Positions 21,003 through 32,828 of a stretch of 64,000 bases of DNA are shown here, piece by piece. A program made the position numbers and the translations under genes. Origin of the DNA: Piezodorus guildinii. Taxonomy: Eukaryota > Arthropoda > Insecta > Hemiptera > Pentatomidae. The DNA lies in the NCBI GenBank assembly GCA_023052935.1, contig CM041294.1, positions 11,580,414 through 11,644,413 of the forward strand, in the 5' to 3' direction. Positions within the stretch are counted from its first letter, which is position 1. Every line of letters starts with the position of its first letter. The notes under the pieces are model-generated. The model made no database searches. It was not told the origin of the DNA and was given only the letters and a program-made list of their open reading frames with translations.

Positions 21003-22318
21003 ATGCGATATTTTCATCAAGTGATGTCCTCGAAAGTTACAAGTAAAAGATCTAGATCTGCAGGTTCAAACTCGTCTCCCACAAAACAGAGACCTCGCCG
21101 TGATAATAATAAAAAAATGATTCCACCAGCGACTGCTTCAGCTACCTCTTTAGGATCTGAACCACAGCCTAGCACATCATCACAAGGATTAACTGAAGAA
21201 TCGCCGTTTTTTACACCGAACCCATTTCAGATCCTTCAAATTAAAAAAGAAACAATGGAATCTTCTCCTATACCAAAAGAACCACAACCTCCACCAATAT
21301 TTGTTAAAAATATTAAAAACTTTCAACTACTGTGTGCGCATTTAAACAAATTAACCGATCCTAACAGTTATTATTGTATAAGTAGAACCAGTGATACTAA
21401 AATATCCCCGACTACCGCCGAAACCTACAGAAAAATAGTAAAATATCTGACTGAGACCAAAGCTGATTTTCATACATATCAGTTACGCCAGGAGAGAGCT
21501 TTAAGGGTTGTAATTAGAAACCTACACCCTTCGACATCAGCAGCAGCTATCCAAGAAGAACTGACGGAGATAGGCTATAAAGTGCGACAAGTCACCAATG
21601 TCCTAAAAGATAAAATTCCACTGCCTCTATTCTTTGTGGACTTGGAACCATCAGCAGTAGTTGAAAAAATTTATGACCTCAATAGATTATACTATACTAG
21701 TGTAAGAGTTGAAAAACCTTACACTAAGAAAGAAATAGTTCAGTGCCACAATTGTCAGGCATATGGTCATACCAGAAGTTATTGTCACCACATACCACGC
21801 TGTGTGAAATGCGGTGAACAACATAAGTCAGAAGAATGTACAAGACCAAGATCAACACCCGCTGTTTGTGCTCTGTGCCTCAAGGAACACCCGGCTAGCT
21901 ACAAGGGATGTCAAATCTACAAGAACCTCAAAAGCAGATACCAAAAACCTCAGAATCTGGATGAAATAGCTGAACCGGTCAGAAGCAGAAGACAACCTTC
22001 AAAAACAATGATTCAAATGTAACATTTGCCCATCTACTTGGAGGTGGGAACCAGAACAAAGAGGCCGAGGCCCTGCCGGAACAACGCACACTTCAAAATC
22101 CTCAACCCGTTCCACAACCAGCTATTCCTCAAAATTTACCCAACCCTCAAAAACCTCATCCGCATCAAATTTCTCATATTCCTGCTCCATCAAATGTCTC
22201 AGACCTTACAAGTTTGATGACATCCTTCATCACTGAAATCAAATCCCTCGTTATGCCGCTAATATCACTAATTACTAATCTTGTATCAAACTTAATCCCT
22301 TCCTTAAAAAATCCTTAA
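21003..22318 (+). pseudogene. Jockey ORF1 (Gag-like nucleic-acid-binding protein), one frameshift
   Basis: ORF1 proteins coat LINE RNA and form the transposition particle. The first 339 codons begin MRYFHQVMSSKVTSKRSR, a basic Ser-rich N-terminus, then a Pro-rich segment, a domain around RALRVVIRNLHPSTSAAAIQ of the type that precedes the zinc knuckles in Jockey ORF1, and three Cys-His knuckles at residues about 249-300 (CHNCQAYGHTRSYC, CVKCGEQHKSEEC, CALCLKEHP). The frame hits a stop at 22020, but a neighbouring frame continues with sensible Pro/Gln-rich sequence (HIPAPSNVSDLTSLM) to TAA at 22316-22318. The shift falls at the A run 22001-22005, which looks one A short. The start at 21003 is the first ATG after a T-rich leader. 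Confidence 0.9.
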
Positions 22319-24982
22319 ATGACTTCACCTAACTCCTTATCCATTCTCCTATGGAATGCGAATGGTGTTAGAAATCATACTGACGAACTTGCAGCTTTAT
22401 TGCAAGACAAAAACGTTGACGTAGCACTTATTACTGAAACTAGACCTACCACTAAACAGTTCTTCAAAATACCTCAATACGTAACATACCGTACGGACCA
22501 CCCAGACGGCAAAGCCCATGCCGGTACTGCTGTCATTGTGCACCAGTCCCTCTCTCATCACTTACTCCCACTTCCTACCTATGATTTCCTACAAACCACA
22601 GCCATAGTAATCAAAACTTTTTCCTTTCCGGTAACCCTTACATCAGCATATTGCCCTCCCAAACATTTCATTTCCAACACCGAATTTGTATCCTTTCTAA
22701 ATTCCTTAGGAAATCATTTCATTCTGGGTGCAGACTTAAATGCCAAGCATCAACAGTGGGGTTCGAGAACCACGAATTCTCGTGGACGAAATTTGCTGTC
22801 TGCACTCAACTCCCGTCATTTCAATCTCCTACCTCCTGATTCCTCTACCTACTGGCCAACCGATCCCAACCGTAATCCTGACATCCTTGACTTCTTCATT
22901 CACAGCGGATTAGGCTCCCTCAACTTATCTGTAACTCGACTTGATGAACTATCCTCAGACCATAGTCCACTGATCCTAAAAGTATCTCTCACTCCAATTC
23001 CAAAACCTATCCCACCGTCATTTATCCGTGGACCTGTCAACTGGAACCTATTTCGCCAAATCCTGACCGATAATATTAACCTCAGAGCGACCCTCAAAAC
23101 CCCAGAAGACCTTGACGATTCCGTCTACTCCTTCACCACCGCCATTCAGCAAGCTGTCTGGACTGCCTCCTCTCCTAAGCACTCCAATATAACTCCTCAC
23201 CAAAACTATTTGCCTCAACACCTTACAGACCTAATCCATGCAAAACGCCGTGCCAGATCATTATGGCAGCGCACCCGACACCCAACAGATCGCCGCTCCT
23301 ATAACTTCTATTGTAGACAATTGAAGCAGGAGTTGGCGACCTTCCGTTCCCAGTCCTTTAATTCCTACCTCTCCTCTCTGTCAGCTAATGACAATTCCCT
23401 GTGGAATGTCACGAAGAAGATTTTAAAATCCCATCAAGTTTCCCATCCTCTCCGGCGTGGTGATGACTCCTGGGCTGCGTCTGATGAAGATAAAGCCGAG
23501 GAATTCGCCACACACCTCTCCAAAGTATTCACTCCTCACCCGGAATCCCAAAGCAATCATACCGCAGCAGTACAAGACTTCCTTTTGTCACCAATACCTC
23601 TTTCCCTACCTCCTAAAGCTATTAATCCCTCTGACGTTAAATATCTTCTCCAGAAACTGACCCTCCGTAAATCTCCTGGACATGATCTCCTTACCCCCCA
23701 GATCCTCCGTCAACTTCCGCAGAAAGCTATTATATTCCTTACCTATATCTACAACTGCATCCTACGCACCACCTATTTTCCTCTCTTGTGGAAACACTCC
23801 ACAATCATTCTCTTCCTAAAACCAGGTAAACCTTCCAGCAACACTTCATCCTACAGACCTATTAGTCTACTCCCCATCCTCTCAAAAGTCTTTGAAAAAC
23901 TCCTTCTAAAACGAATCCTGCCTATATTAGAATCACAAAATCTTCCTTCCCATCAGTTTGGTTTCCGTGCTCATCATTCCACTGTTCAACAAGGACTCCG
24001 AGTTGTAGACCATATTTCCTCAGCCCTTGAATGCAAAGAGTATTGTTCTGGTGCGTTTCTGGACATAGCGCAAGCTTTTGACCGGGTATGGCACACCGGA
24101 TTACTCTTCAAGCTTAAAACGCATTTACCCCAGTCTCTATACCTCATTCTACGATCCTATCTCTCAAACCGCTCCTTCCGAGTTCGCTGTGGTGTAGAAT
24201 TTTCTAACTTTTATCCCATTGAGGCCGGTGTTCCTTAAGGCAGAGTCTTGGGACCCGTCCTCTACATCCTTTACACTGCTGATATTCCTAATCATCCTGA
24301 CACCTTTCTGGCAACATTTGCAGATGACACCGCCATCCTATCATCCAATTCCGATCCTGAAATAGCATCCTTAATCCTGCAAAGACACCTTTGTCTTATC
24401 GAGGAATGGTGTAATGCTTGGCGTATTAAGATTAATGAAAGCAAATGCACCCACCTCACCTTCACCCTTCGACGCAAATCCTGTCCAATGGTTCATTTCA
24501 ATTCCATACCGCTTCCTTCCTCAGACACAGTCCGGTATCTTGGCTTACTACTAGACAAAAGATTGACGTGGAACCCACATACAAGACTTAAACGAAAAGA
24601 ACTCAACAGACGATTCGGACAGTTATACAGACTACTAAACAGAAGATCTAAGCTTACAGTTGACAACAAATTATTACTTTACAAGACAATACTGAAGCCA
24701 ATCTGGACCTACGGACTTGAACTGTGGGGGACAGCTAAACGTTCTAACATCAAACGCATTCAATCCTTTCAATCCAAAGTCCTGCGAATAATAGTAAATG
24801 CTCCTTATTATGTATCCAACTATACCTTGCACCACGACCTTAATGTTCCATTTATTTCAGACCTGATTCCATCTAAATTTTCCAAATTCCACCAGAACCT
24901 CATTCATCATCCTAATCCTCTAGCACAATCCCTATCCAGCTCCACTCATCCATACAACCCTCCTAGAAGGTTGAAACGGTAG
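22319..24982 (+). pseudogene. Jockey ORF2 (endonuclease-reverse transcriptase), one premature stop
   Basis: About 887 codons, a normal Jockey length. Residues 1-230 are an apurinic-type endonuclease: LLWNANGVRN, ALITETR, FILGADLNAKHQQWGS and LSSDHSPLILKV carry the Asn, Glu, Asp/Asn and Asp-His active-site residues that nick target DNA. RT follows: SYRPISLLPILSKVFEKLL, AFLDIAQAFDRVWH (motif A), GVP-stop-GRVLGPVLYILY (motif B), TFADDTAILSS (motif C) and VRYLGLLLDKRLTW. The C-terminus has KPIWTYGLELWGTAK and ends NPPRRLKR. The stop at 24236-24238 (TAA) sits where relatives have CAA for Gln, and the next Ser is Arg. The ATG directly follows the ORF1 stop (TAAATG) in the same frame. Confidence 0.93.
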
Positions 24983-25450
24983 TGCCCCCGAGACATATTG
25001 TAAACATCTATTCTGGAGTTCTGACACTGGTCAGATTCTCCTCTCATGTGCGGTGTGATTGTGGCTGTGGCGCCCTCACTTAGCTTCCGCTGGCTCTCAC
25101 CAGTGATGCAGCTGAGAGGGAAGCGCTGGGATCCTTTGGACTCTGCTTGTCCTTCCACAAGTGGGGGGACAAGCCCCGTCCGGGGTTCCCGAGCTGATTG
25201 TAAATATTGTACATAGGTATGAATGTGACATGTTTTGTTTCTTTATTTGTTAACTTCATTTATTTGTATTTATTTTGTCTATAAATTTTGTTATTGTATA
25301 CGTTTATTTATTTTGATTTTATTTTATGTAATTTGACTTTCCTTTTGTTTATATTGTAAATATTGTATGAATGAGATCCTGTAGCACTATTATTATTGTC
25401 TATTATGACAAATTGTAATATATACGAATCAAAAAAAAAAAAAAAAAAAG
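24983..25450 (+). other. Jockey 3' UTR and poly(A) tail
   Basis: After the ORF2 stop, GC-richer sequence (to about 25190) changes to T-rich sequence with repeated TTATTTGT words, ending in ACGAATC and 19 A residues at 25431-25449. There is no AATAAA right before the tail. Confidence 0.8.
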
Positions 25451-25460
25451 TATTTTTTGG
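25451..25460. repeat. Target-site duplication, right, of Jockey J4
   Basis: TATTTTTTGG, identical to 20656-20665. Confidence 0.85.
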
Positions 25461-26847
25461 AATGAAATGAAGTGTAGATTTAGTACCTTTTGAAATAAAA
25501 TGCTATTTTCAAATAAGTTTTTAAAGGATTTCTATGTTTTTTATATGAAATCTGATGACGGATTTAGATAAAACTAAACCATTAGTATACAAATATGTCA
25601 AAATATCAATTTCTAAAAAAATGTCCTTTAGTACCTTTTAGAAATCAACGTCTCAATTGTATGTTTATATTATGAAGAGAGTCAGAAGGAGGTTAGTGCC
25701 AGCCGAGGTAGAAGTTTTAACATAGCTGTAAGCTATAGGATAACGTATAAGGTTACCCTGTCAAGTAGAGTTACTAGCCCGCGCCTAATGCCTAGCTTAG
25801 CAGAGGGGACTGGCGATAGAAAGGTTTGCCACGAGAGGTAGAAGCTCAAGAGCAGTGGATAGGACATCACATGGGTGTACATGTGTAGGAGTCATTTACC
25901 CCATCCCACGAGGGGCTTGGAGAAGAAATTAAGAGAATATGAAAATGAAAGATGTGAAAAAACGATAGATCATATTAGATTTTCTAAGGAAGAGAAATTC
26001 TAACTTATGAAGATAACACCTGGTAGAAGCAGGTTGGTAATCTGAAGAGCTGAGCTAGCTCGTGGGTTGTTAACCCACAATGTTACTAATCTCTACCCGA
26101 AAAGTGTATTGGCCCTAGGTCAAATAACCTCAAATGGTTTATTTATTAACTTGAATGAACACAAAAACTGGGTGAGCCCCATCAGCTCAATTGTCTAACT
26201 CGTTGAACTACTATTTTGTAAACAACACAGTGGCATAACATCTTAACACAATCTTAAAATGTAACTTAGTTACAGTACAAGATGTTTAACTACATACATT
26301 TTAAGTATTAAATTTCATGTTGTTAAATGGGGATAAGAAAAAAAATTATCTTGAAATAGCAACACGAACACAGATATTTACAATGATATTACTAAGTTGC
26401 AATATACAATAGTATTAAATATCTTCTTATATTCGGCTGGTGACTTAAGCAGGGGCCGCTAGAGCTACCTCTGAGCGAGCGCGTGAAGCATCCACTACAA
26501 GTAACAGTATACATACACATGCTATTGAAAGGACAAACATCTAGACAAGTTTACATCTGATCAAGAGCATCAAACCTTGCAAAAACTGATGTAGGGCTAG
26601 GTTAAGGACCTATATCATCACCTATATAGCACCTCACCTATAGGAAATTATTCCTCTTCGCTAGTCTTGGACAAAGCAAAGCCTTTGTGCCCTATCTATC
26701 CGCCTCTAACCTTAGAAATTTTGTAAAATAGACTAGCGGCGTTTCTGTGTCAATGCCGATACATCAGGGACCACTTACGTCTGCATAAAATTCAAGAAAG
26801 TTAAAAAATAACGTCGAATTTTGATTTATTCAATCACATTTACTTTT
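25461..26847. other. Unassigned region
   Basis: The words TAGTACCTTTTGAAA recur at about 20571, 25490 and 25627, suggesting an old tandem repeat split by the Jockey insertion. 25680-26900 is mixed sequence with moderately GC-rich parts (25690-25920, 26440-26480). I see no frame, RNA or known repeat. Confidence 0.35.
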
Positions 26848-26905
26848 AGACCGGTAGGCGCCCAAATGTTAGGCCAAAGCGTAGGTTAGAGTATTGTGTT
26901 AAGTC
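26848..26905 (+). pseudogene. Short LINE tail fragment (RTE-like)
   Basis: GACCGGTAGGCGCCCAAATG followed by TTAGGCCAAAGCGTAGG matches the GRRPKGRPKRR-coding end at 11080-11140, truncated and mutated. Confidence 0.5.
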
Positions 26906-27044
26906 TAATTACTTACATGAGAAATTTAACTGCGAATATTTTTTGTTGTATAACATTTTCTTTACTTCATTAACCCGTCCGACTGCCCGCAAACTCATTT
27001 CCTTCCTGACTGGGAAAGGCGATATATATATATATATTTTTTTT

Positions 27045-27156
27045 TACTTTCACTTACTATATATAGTAAGGGAAATTATTGCGATCGTGAAAATTTTCGA
27101 ATTTCAGTTTTAAGTTTAGGGTCTCCTGAGTCCAAATAACTAAGTCCCGCAATAAG

Positions 27157-27192
<36 letters not shown>

Positions 27193-27395
27193 TAACTTCC
27201 GGGCGGAAACGGTAAGTCCTATGAAACTGAAATTTCATATTTAAGACAACTATACGCCCGAGACGTTACAAAATCATTTTCAACAAAATGAGCTTACCAG
27301 AAGAGCCACTTTATACCATGTATTTTGCACCTTTTTTCGATGTAAAATTGAATGGGCTTTAATATCATGTAGCTTCCATGTAGGATTTTTTATTG
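27045..27395 (+). repeat. Family A dispersed repeat, 5' half, with (GT)n expansion
   Basis: CACTTACTATATATAGTAAG start, GCGATCGTGAAAATTTTCG, CTAAGTCCCGCAATAAGG, then a (GT) run at 27163-27192 exactly where other copies have GGTCTGTGTGTGGTAAC, then ACGCCCGAGACGTTAC. Truncated near the AATGGGCTTTAATATCATG block. Confidence 0.88.
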
Positions 27396-27424
27396 TTACT
27401 CCTTGCTCAGTTTCTACCTATCTT

Positions 27425-28325
27425 GAGACTCTCAAAATATTTTTTTTTACTTTCACTTACTATATACAGTAAGGGAAAGTATTGCGATCGTGAAAATTTT
27501 CGAATTCCAGTTTTCAACGGAAATACACATTTTAGGGTTCCCTGAGTCCAAATAACCAAGTCCCGCAAAAAGGTCTGTGTGTGTGTATTAACTCCCGGGC
27601 GGAAACGGTAAGTCCTATGAATCTGAAATTTCATATTTAAGACAAATATACGCCCGAGACGTGACAAAATCTTTTTCATCAAAATGAGCTTACCAGAAGA
27701 GCCACTTTAAACTATGCAATTTTCACCTTTTTTCGATTTTCTCGAAAACGGTTCCGACGATTTTGATTAAACTCGCTATATCGATGTAAAATTTAATGGG
27801 CTTTAATATCATTTAGGTTTCATCTGGATAAAAATGGTCTGGCAGGGCTTAAATGCCGATATTATATATTTTCTTTTCCTAAAGTACCTTTAATTTTGTT
27901 GATTCTATAAAAAATAACTATATTATCTAGTTACCACACATGAAAAATAGGTAAATATATAAATTGAATGAATTCGATATCCAACTAAAGGAAAAAAACG
28001 AATATATTTTTAATGAATTTGTTTGTTTTTGGACATAAGAGCAGTAATATACATGTATGATACACAGTTGGAAAGCTGAAGATTTTAGAAACAATATTAT
28101 CTTGTACTCAAGCTTTTTGAATGAATGAAGATAAAACTAACTAATTATTTTAGATAACAATATAATAGATTTTTTAATAAAACACATGTTTCTACATAAA
28201 TTCAATTTAATTAATTCTTTAATAGTTTTACGTATTTTTATATCTAATTGTATTTGAAAATGCTTTCATTGATTATAAAAATGGAGCTAAGTGAAAGTCG
28301 TGTGTTGCCCGCACCAGATTTTTTA
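27425..28325 (+). repeat. Family A dispersed repeat (full length)
   Basis: One of the most complete copies: starts CTTTCACTTACTATATACAG, runs through GGCGGAAACGGTAAGTCC, ACGCCCGAGACGTGAC, CTCGCTATATCGATG, GGGCTTAAATGCCG, ATACACAGTTGGAAAGCTG and ends AGTGAAAGTCGTGTGTTGCC then GCACCAGATTTTTT. Together with the preceding copy it forms a direct repeat. Confidence 0.92.
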
Positions 28326-28568
28326 TTTACGTTATTTCTTCTTGATTAGCGATTACAAAGGTTCAATATCGAATATAATAAACCAAAAACTCTCATTAAC
28401 TGAGACTACTTACAACTTCCCGCACTGCTACACACGAACTAGCTGAATACGACAGTGACCGAACTGTATTAGCTGGAAGTGCCATAACTCCGGGAGTTGG
28501 GACTGGCTTAGCGGAGAGATTAGTAATGCCAACATGACAGCTCCAACCGGAGGCTAATTGTGGGAGCG

Positions 28569-29342
28569 AATAATTATCAGGCCTCACTCCTTACAGGCAC
28601 CGATTACTGCTACACTTAAATAGCAAATGCGTAAAACTTCCCTCCAACAACATAAATAATTATCAGGCCTCACTCCTTACAGGCACCGATTACTGCTACA
28701 CTTAAATAGCAAATGCGTAAAACTTCCCTCCAACAACATAAATAATTATCAGGCCTCACTCCTTACAGGCACCGATTACTGCTACACTTAAATAGCAAAC
28801 GCGTAAAACTTCCCTCCAACAACATAAATAATTATCAGGCCTCACTCCTTACAGGCACCGATTACTGCTACACTTAAATAGCAAATGCGTAAAACTTCCC
28901 TCCAACAACATAAATAATTATCAGGCCTCACTCCTTACAGGCACCGATTACTGCTACACTTAAATAGCAAACGCGTAAAACTTCCCTCCAACAACATAAA
29001 TAATTATCAGGCCTCACTCCTTACAGGCACCGATTACTGCTACACTTAAATAGCAAATGCGTAAAACTTCCCTCCAACAACATAAATAATTATCAGGCCT
29101 CACTCCTTACAGGCACCGATTACTGCTACACTTAAATAGCAAACGCGTAAAACTTCCCTCCAACAACATAAATAATTATCAGGCCTCACTCCTTACAGGC
29201 ACCGATTACTGCTACACTTAAATAGCAAACGCGTAAAACTTCCCTCCAACAACATAAATAATTATCAGGCCTCACTCCTTACAGGCACCGATTACTGCTA
29301 CACTTAAATAGCAAATGCGTAAAACTTCCCTCCAACAACATA
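28569..29342. repeat. 9 x 86-bp tandem array with two unit variants
   Basis: Exactly nine 86-bp units (AATAATTATCAGGCCTCACT...CTCCAACAACATA) fill 774 bp. The only variation seen is one C/T site in GCAAA(C/T)GCGTAAA, in the order T,T,C,T,C,T,C,C,T. The array sits between two family A copies in opposite orientation (one ending at 28325, the other starting at 29343). Confidence 0.97.
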
Positions 29343-29515
29343 AAAATCTGGTACGCCCAACACACCACTTTCACTCACCTCCGTTGTCAAAATCCTTAAG
29401 AGCATTTAAATAAATTTAGAGATGAAAACTGGTGATTACATCCAATTTCGATAGAAACACTTGTTTCATTAAATAATCAATTATATTCTGAGATGGAAGA
29501 ATCACTAAGTCGTAG
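29343..29515 (-). repeat. Family A 3' end, minus strand
   Basis: AAAATCTGGTACGCCCAACA followed by CACTTTCACTCACCTCCG is the terminal motif in reverse, abutting the last 86-bp unit with no gap. Confidence 0.88.
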
Positions 29516-29562
29516 CAGATTTTTGTTACCCTCCATTATAAATAAATAAATAAATAATAATA

Positions 29563-29735
29563 GGCTTAGCGAACCCGAAGGTTCGATGCCGATACCACCA
29601 AATTCTGCCTACAGAGACTCGTCCAATGTTCACCAATCAAGCCCAAGCTCCCGAGATCAGCCTTAACGCAATCCTCCCATCTACGCTTCGGCCTACCTTT
29701 CGGACGCCTACCAGTCTACTCTCCATTACCTTGCA
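29563..29735 (-). pseudogene. 3' tail of a LINE ORF2 (RTE-like ending)
   Basis: Reverse complement of the 11065-11236 type: a TAATAATAGG tail, then on the minus strand GRRPKGRPKRRWED and a SLGLIGEHW-like segment. About 170 bp, truncated at the same place as the other copy, which suggests a short mobile unit and not chance. Confidence 0.6.
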
Positions 29736-29929
29736 CAACTGTTTGAGATAGTGGTTTTTTTTTTTTCTGTAATAATTTAAAGATAATATTATTTATTTAT
29801 TTACAATTGTTTTTGTTGGAGCTTTAATATTATTTGCTATCTGCAAAAAAAAAAAAAAAAAAAAATTACAATAAGCAAATATGATGACTTCCGAAAGTCG
29901 GTTAAAGCAAGGCATCTCTAGGCCACCGC

Positions 29930-30180
29930 CTCAAAAATCGACGGGGTGGGTTATACGGGTTCGTTTAGGATTTAAGTGTTTGGGCCGATTCATGTTGTAA
30001 GTCATTCTGTCATGAAATCTGTTATAATATTCTGTGGTTGTTTCTGAAACTGTGACTATGTCCAAGTCCTTGTGAAGTAATTCGTTGGTTACATAAAACA
30101 GTGCATCAACGATTTTTCGCAATATTTTCGATTGGAGGGTCTGAATTATTTGGATGTTAGAATATTTAGCAGATCACCAT
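29930..30180 (-). pseudogene. Jockey-like LINE ORF2 C-terminus
   Basis: Minus strand encodes a short tail: QTLQSKILRKIVDALFYVT, NELLHKDLDIVTV, then YYNRFHDRMTYN and a basic HLNPKRTR end. This is the post-RT region seen in Jockey and related LINEs. It differs clearly from J1-J5, so it is a separate family. 5'-truncated near 30180. Confidence 0.7.
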
Positions 30181-30344
30181 AGTTATATTAAAGATAATAT
30201 AAATCTTTCTCTTTACCATGCTATATTATACCTCTATATTACTTATTATAAAAAAATTACATAAAAAAATATTCCGAGTAATTTTTTTATTATTAGTTCA
30301 TCAAAGCCGTTCAACCTTAATCAATGCTAATAAGACGATATGGT

Positions 30345-30900
30345 TAAATTTTTTGGAACCCACAAAATTAAAGGTACTTACCACACACAGGTCTTTTTCC
30401 TGGACATGGTCATTTGGACTCAGGGGACCTTAAAACGTATATTTGCGTTGTAATTCAAAATATTTCATGACCGCAATACTTTCTCTTACAGCCCTTTCAG
30501 ACTATTTCTATCAGAACGAAACTTACATGGTGTTAAAGCCCATTAAATTTTACATCGATATAGCGAGTTTAATCAAAATCGTTGGAGCCGTTTTTGAGAA
30601 AATCGTAAAAAGGTGCTAGATGCATGGTATTAAGTAGATCTTCCGGTCAGCTGATTTTGATTAAAAAGATTCTAGGACGTATATTTGTCTTAAATATGAA
30701 ATTTCAGTCGCATAGGACTTTTGGTTTTCGCCTGGGAGTTACCACACACACACACACATACCTTTTTGCGGGACTTGGTCATTTGTACTCAGGAGAACCT
30801 AAAACCTTTATTTCCGTCGAAAACTGGAATTCGAAAATTTTCTCGATCACAATACTTTCCCTTACTATATATTTCATACATACTTGAGTGAAAGTAACAG
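30345..30900 (-). repeat. Family A dispersed repeat, minus strand, rearranged
   Basis: Contains a first CAGGGGACC..AAAACG piece near 30420, then GACTATTTCTATCAGAACG, ATCGATATAGCGAGTTT, CTTAAATATGAAATTTCAG, GCGGGACTTGGTCATTTG and CAATACTTTCCCTTAC. The doubled start piece indicates a tandem or nested copy. Confidence 0.88.
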
Positions 30901-31652
30901 TATTGGGGCTTTTGCTACACGATCTAGCTCTGTTGATGTTGATGTTGGATTAAATATTTCCACACAGTTTTCTAATCAGATATTTGGGAGAAGAAATGTT
31001 TGTCATATAACATTTGTCACTTATATTTAACGTTTAGAAGCTATGATGGTTTAAATGAAAAAAAGTCACGGAGAAGTAGATTACAGACATGCCTCTTGTT
31101 TCCCAGTCTGGGAAGAGTAGTTTATTTTCTCTACTCGGTTATCTTAAAAATTTATCCCTGATAAAGGCCTACGATTATTTTTTTTAGGTAAGTCACATGA
31201 GGTTTTTTTTTTGTATACATAAAGGGATAAAAGCGCTTGATATGTTAATTGTGCATGCAGCGCGTCTAGGAATATTGCTTAGAATACCTTCGGGTAGTAA
31301 AAAACATTTTTCGATCATCAATAATAACCGATATCATCAGAGAATCGCATGTCCTATAAGTTTCCGGCAGTTAATAAGTTTTTTTTTATTAATCGAAGGG
31401 CCTTCATCTTAAAAATCTTTTCATTTTTTTCACTATCTTCAATAGTAACCGAGTATTAGGGGAATTAGTATAATATAGATAATTTTTTTTTTTTTTTTTG
31501 CTTGTTTACCGCGCTTTAACAATGTTAGTTAATAGATTTATTACAACTTATGCTAACAACTTAGTTACAAGTCGGTACGTAATATTGCTTCTAAAGTCTT
31601 ATATACTAAATAAGAGAATATAACTTGCACGATGGTGTGTATTTAACTATTA
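30901..31652. other. Unassigned region with a family E fragment
   Basis: 31300-31370 (CAATAATAACCGATATCATC, GAATCGCATGTCCTATAAG) matches family E at 44320-44370 and 58080-58125. A T run lies at 31482-31499. No gene seen. Confidence 0.4.
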
Positions 31653-31654
31653 TA

Positions 31655-32378
31655 TTGGGTTGTTTCACATGAAATGTCCGTTTTTATAGTTTCTGAAATA
31701 CATAGAGGATTTTGCAGGTCTCTGTTGTTTTCTTCCGAATGTTTACATATTTAAAGTAAACAGTTACTAATCCTCTATCTTTGTGTTATAAACATTAGCT
31801 TCCCAACCAATTACCCACTTTTTAGTTTACCTCCAAATATGAACATGGAAACACTCGATTTTCGAGTAATATTTTTGTACGAGTTTAAACTCGGCCATTC
31901 AGCAGCTGAGACCGCTAGAAATATTTGCAAGGCGTTTGGGGAAGGGAGTGTTAATGAACGGACCATATAAGTGTTAATGAACGGACCATTCGTTGGTTAA
32001 GTTTTCAACTGGGGATACCGACTTGGAAAACTTGCCCCGAGGAAGACCTCCGTCCGTAATAGACAACGATGTCCTCAAACATACAATAGAAGGAAACCCC
32101 TACCAAACAGTTAAAGGACTCTCAGCACAACTAAATGCAAGTGCATCTACCGTTTCCAGACATTTAAAGTGTATTGGGAAAGTAAAAAAGCTCGATACAG
32201 GGGTACCTCATGATCTATGTTTCAAAACAGTTCGGGGATAAAAAAGTTGGTGTCACGTTGGAAAAAATGTGTAGAAAAAGAAGATAAATACTTGGAATAA
32301 AATTATCTAGTTTTCATATCGTATTTTTAATAAAAATCCTTTACGTTGAAAACGGACATTTCATGTGACACAACCCAA
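31655..32378 (+). mobile_element. Mariner deletion derivative, copy 2
   Basis: TIRs TTGGGTTGTTTCACATGAAA and TTTCATGTGACACAACCCAA with TA on both sides. The 724-bp body holds the transposase N-terminus METLDFRVIFLYEFKLGHSA and the LPRGRPPSVIDNDVLKHT linker, then jumps from VPHDL to a short C-terminal scrap (KKLV...WKKCV). A 24-bp local duplication (AGTGTTAATGAACGGACCAT) at about 31948-31993 adds a stop. It has lost more than copies 1 and 3. Confidence 0.95.
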
Positions 32379-32828
32379 TAACTCCACTCCTATAAGTTTA
32401 CGGGCTTACGATAACTTTATATTAACCCGTAAGATTTCTTTTATTTCATATCAACTTTTCTAAATTCTTGCGTTTTCCAACGGTATTTTATACGCCTATG
32501 TCACTACAATACACGTGCTTATTTCAGGAACAATTCAGGTTGAACAAAAGTGCCCTAAATAATGTTGACTAATTAAAATATTATTTAAAAAATTAATTTG
32601 ATTATTATTAGTAAAGAAAATTTGCTGATATCGATAAAGTATTTTTCTTTCAAAAATATTATCATTTGTCCCAATATGGAGAACATATGGAAAAATATGG
32701 AGAACAATATTAATCCTTTTAGAGCACATTCATTAAATATTTACAGACCAAAACCATGAATTTAAATTATATAAAAATGATAAATAAATATTATTAACCA
32801 ATTTCGTGTGAAGAAAAAAAGAAATATT

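Larger units (their letters stand above)
20666..25450 (+). mobile_element. Complete Jockey-clade LINE (J4)
   Basis: About 4.8 kb with the whole Jockey layout: a 5' UTR of about 335 bp, ORF1 with zinc knuckles, ORF2 with apurinic endonuclease plus reverse transcriptase, a 3' UTR of about 450 bp, an A tail of about 19, and a 10-bp target-site duplication. ORF1 carries one frameshift and ORF2 one nonsense codon, so it is only two changes from open but dead as it stands. It is the only full-length retrotransposon in the window and belongs to a different subfamily from J1, J2, J3 and J5. Confidence 0.93.

Noticed and set aside
28569..29342. CRISPR array
   Set aside because: Units are contiguous with no variable spacers, and the DNA is clearly eukaryotic.
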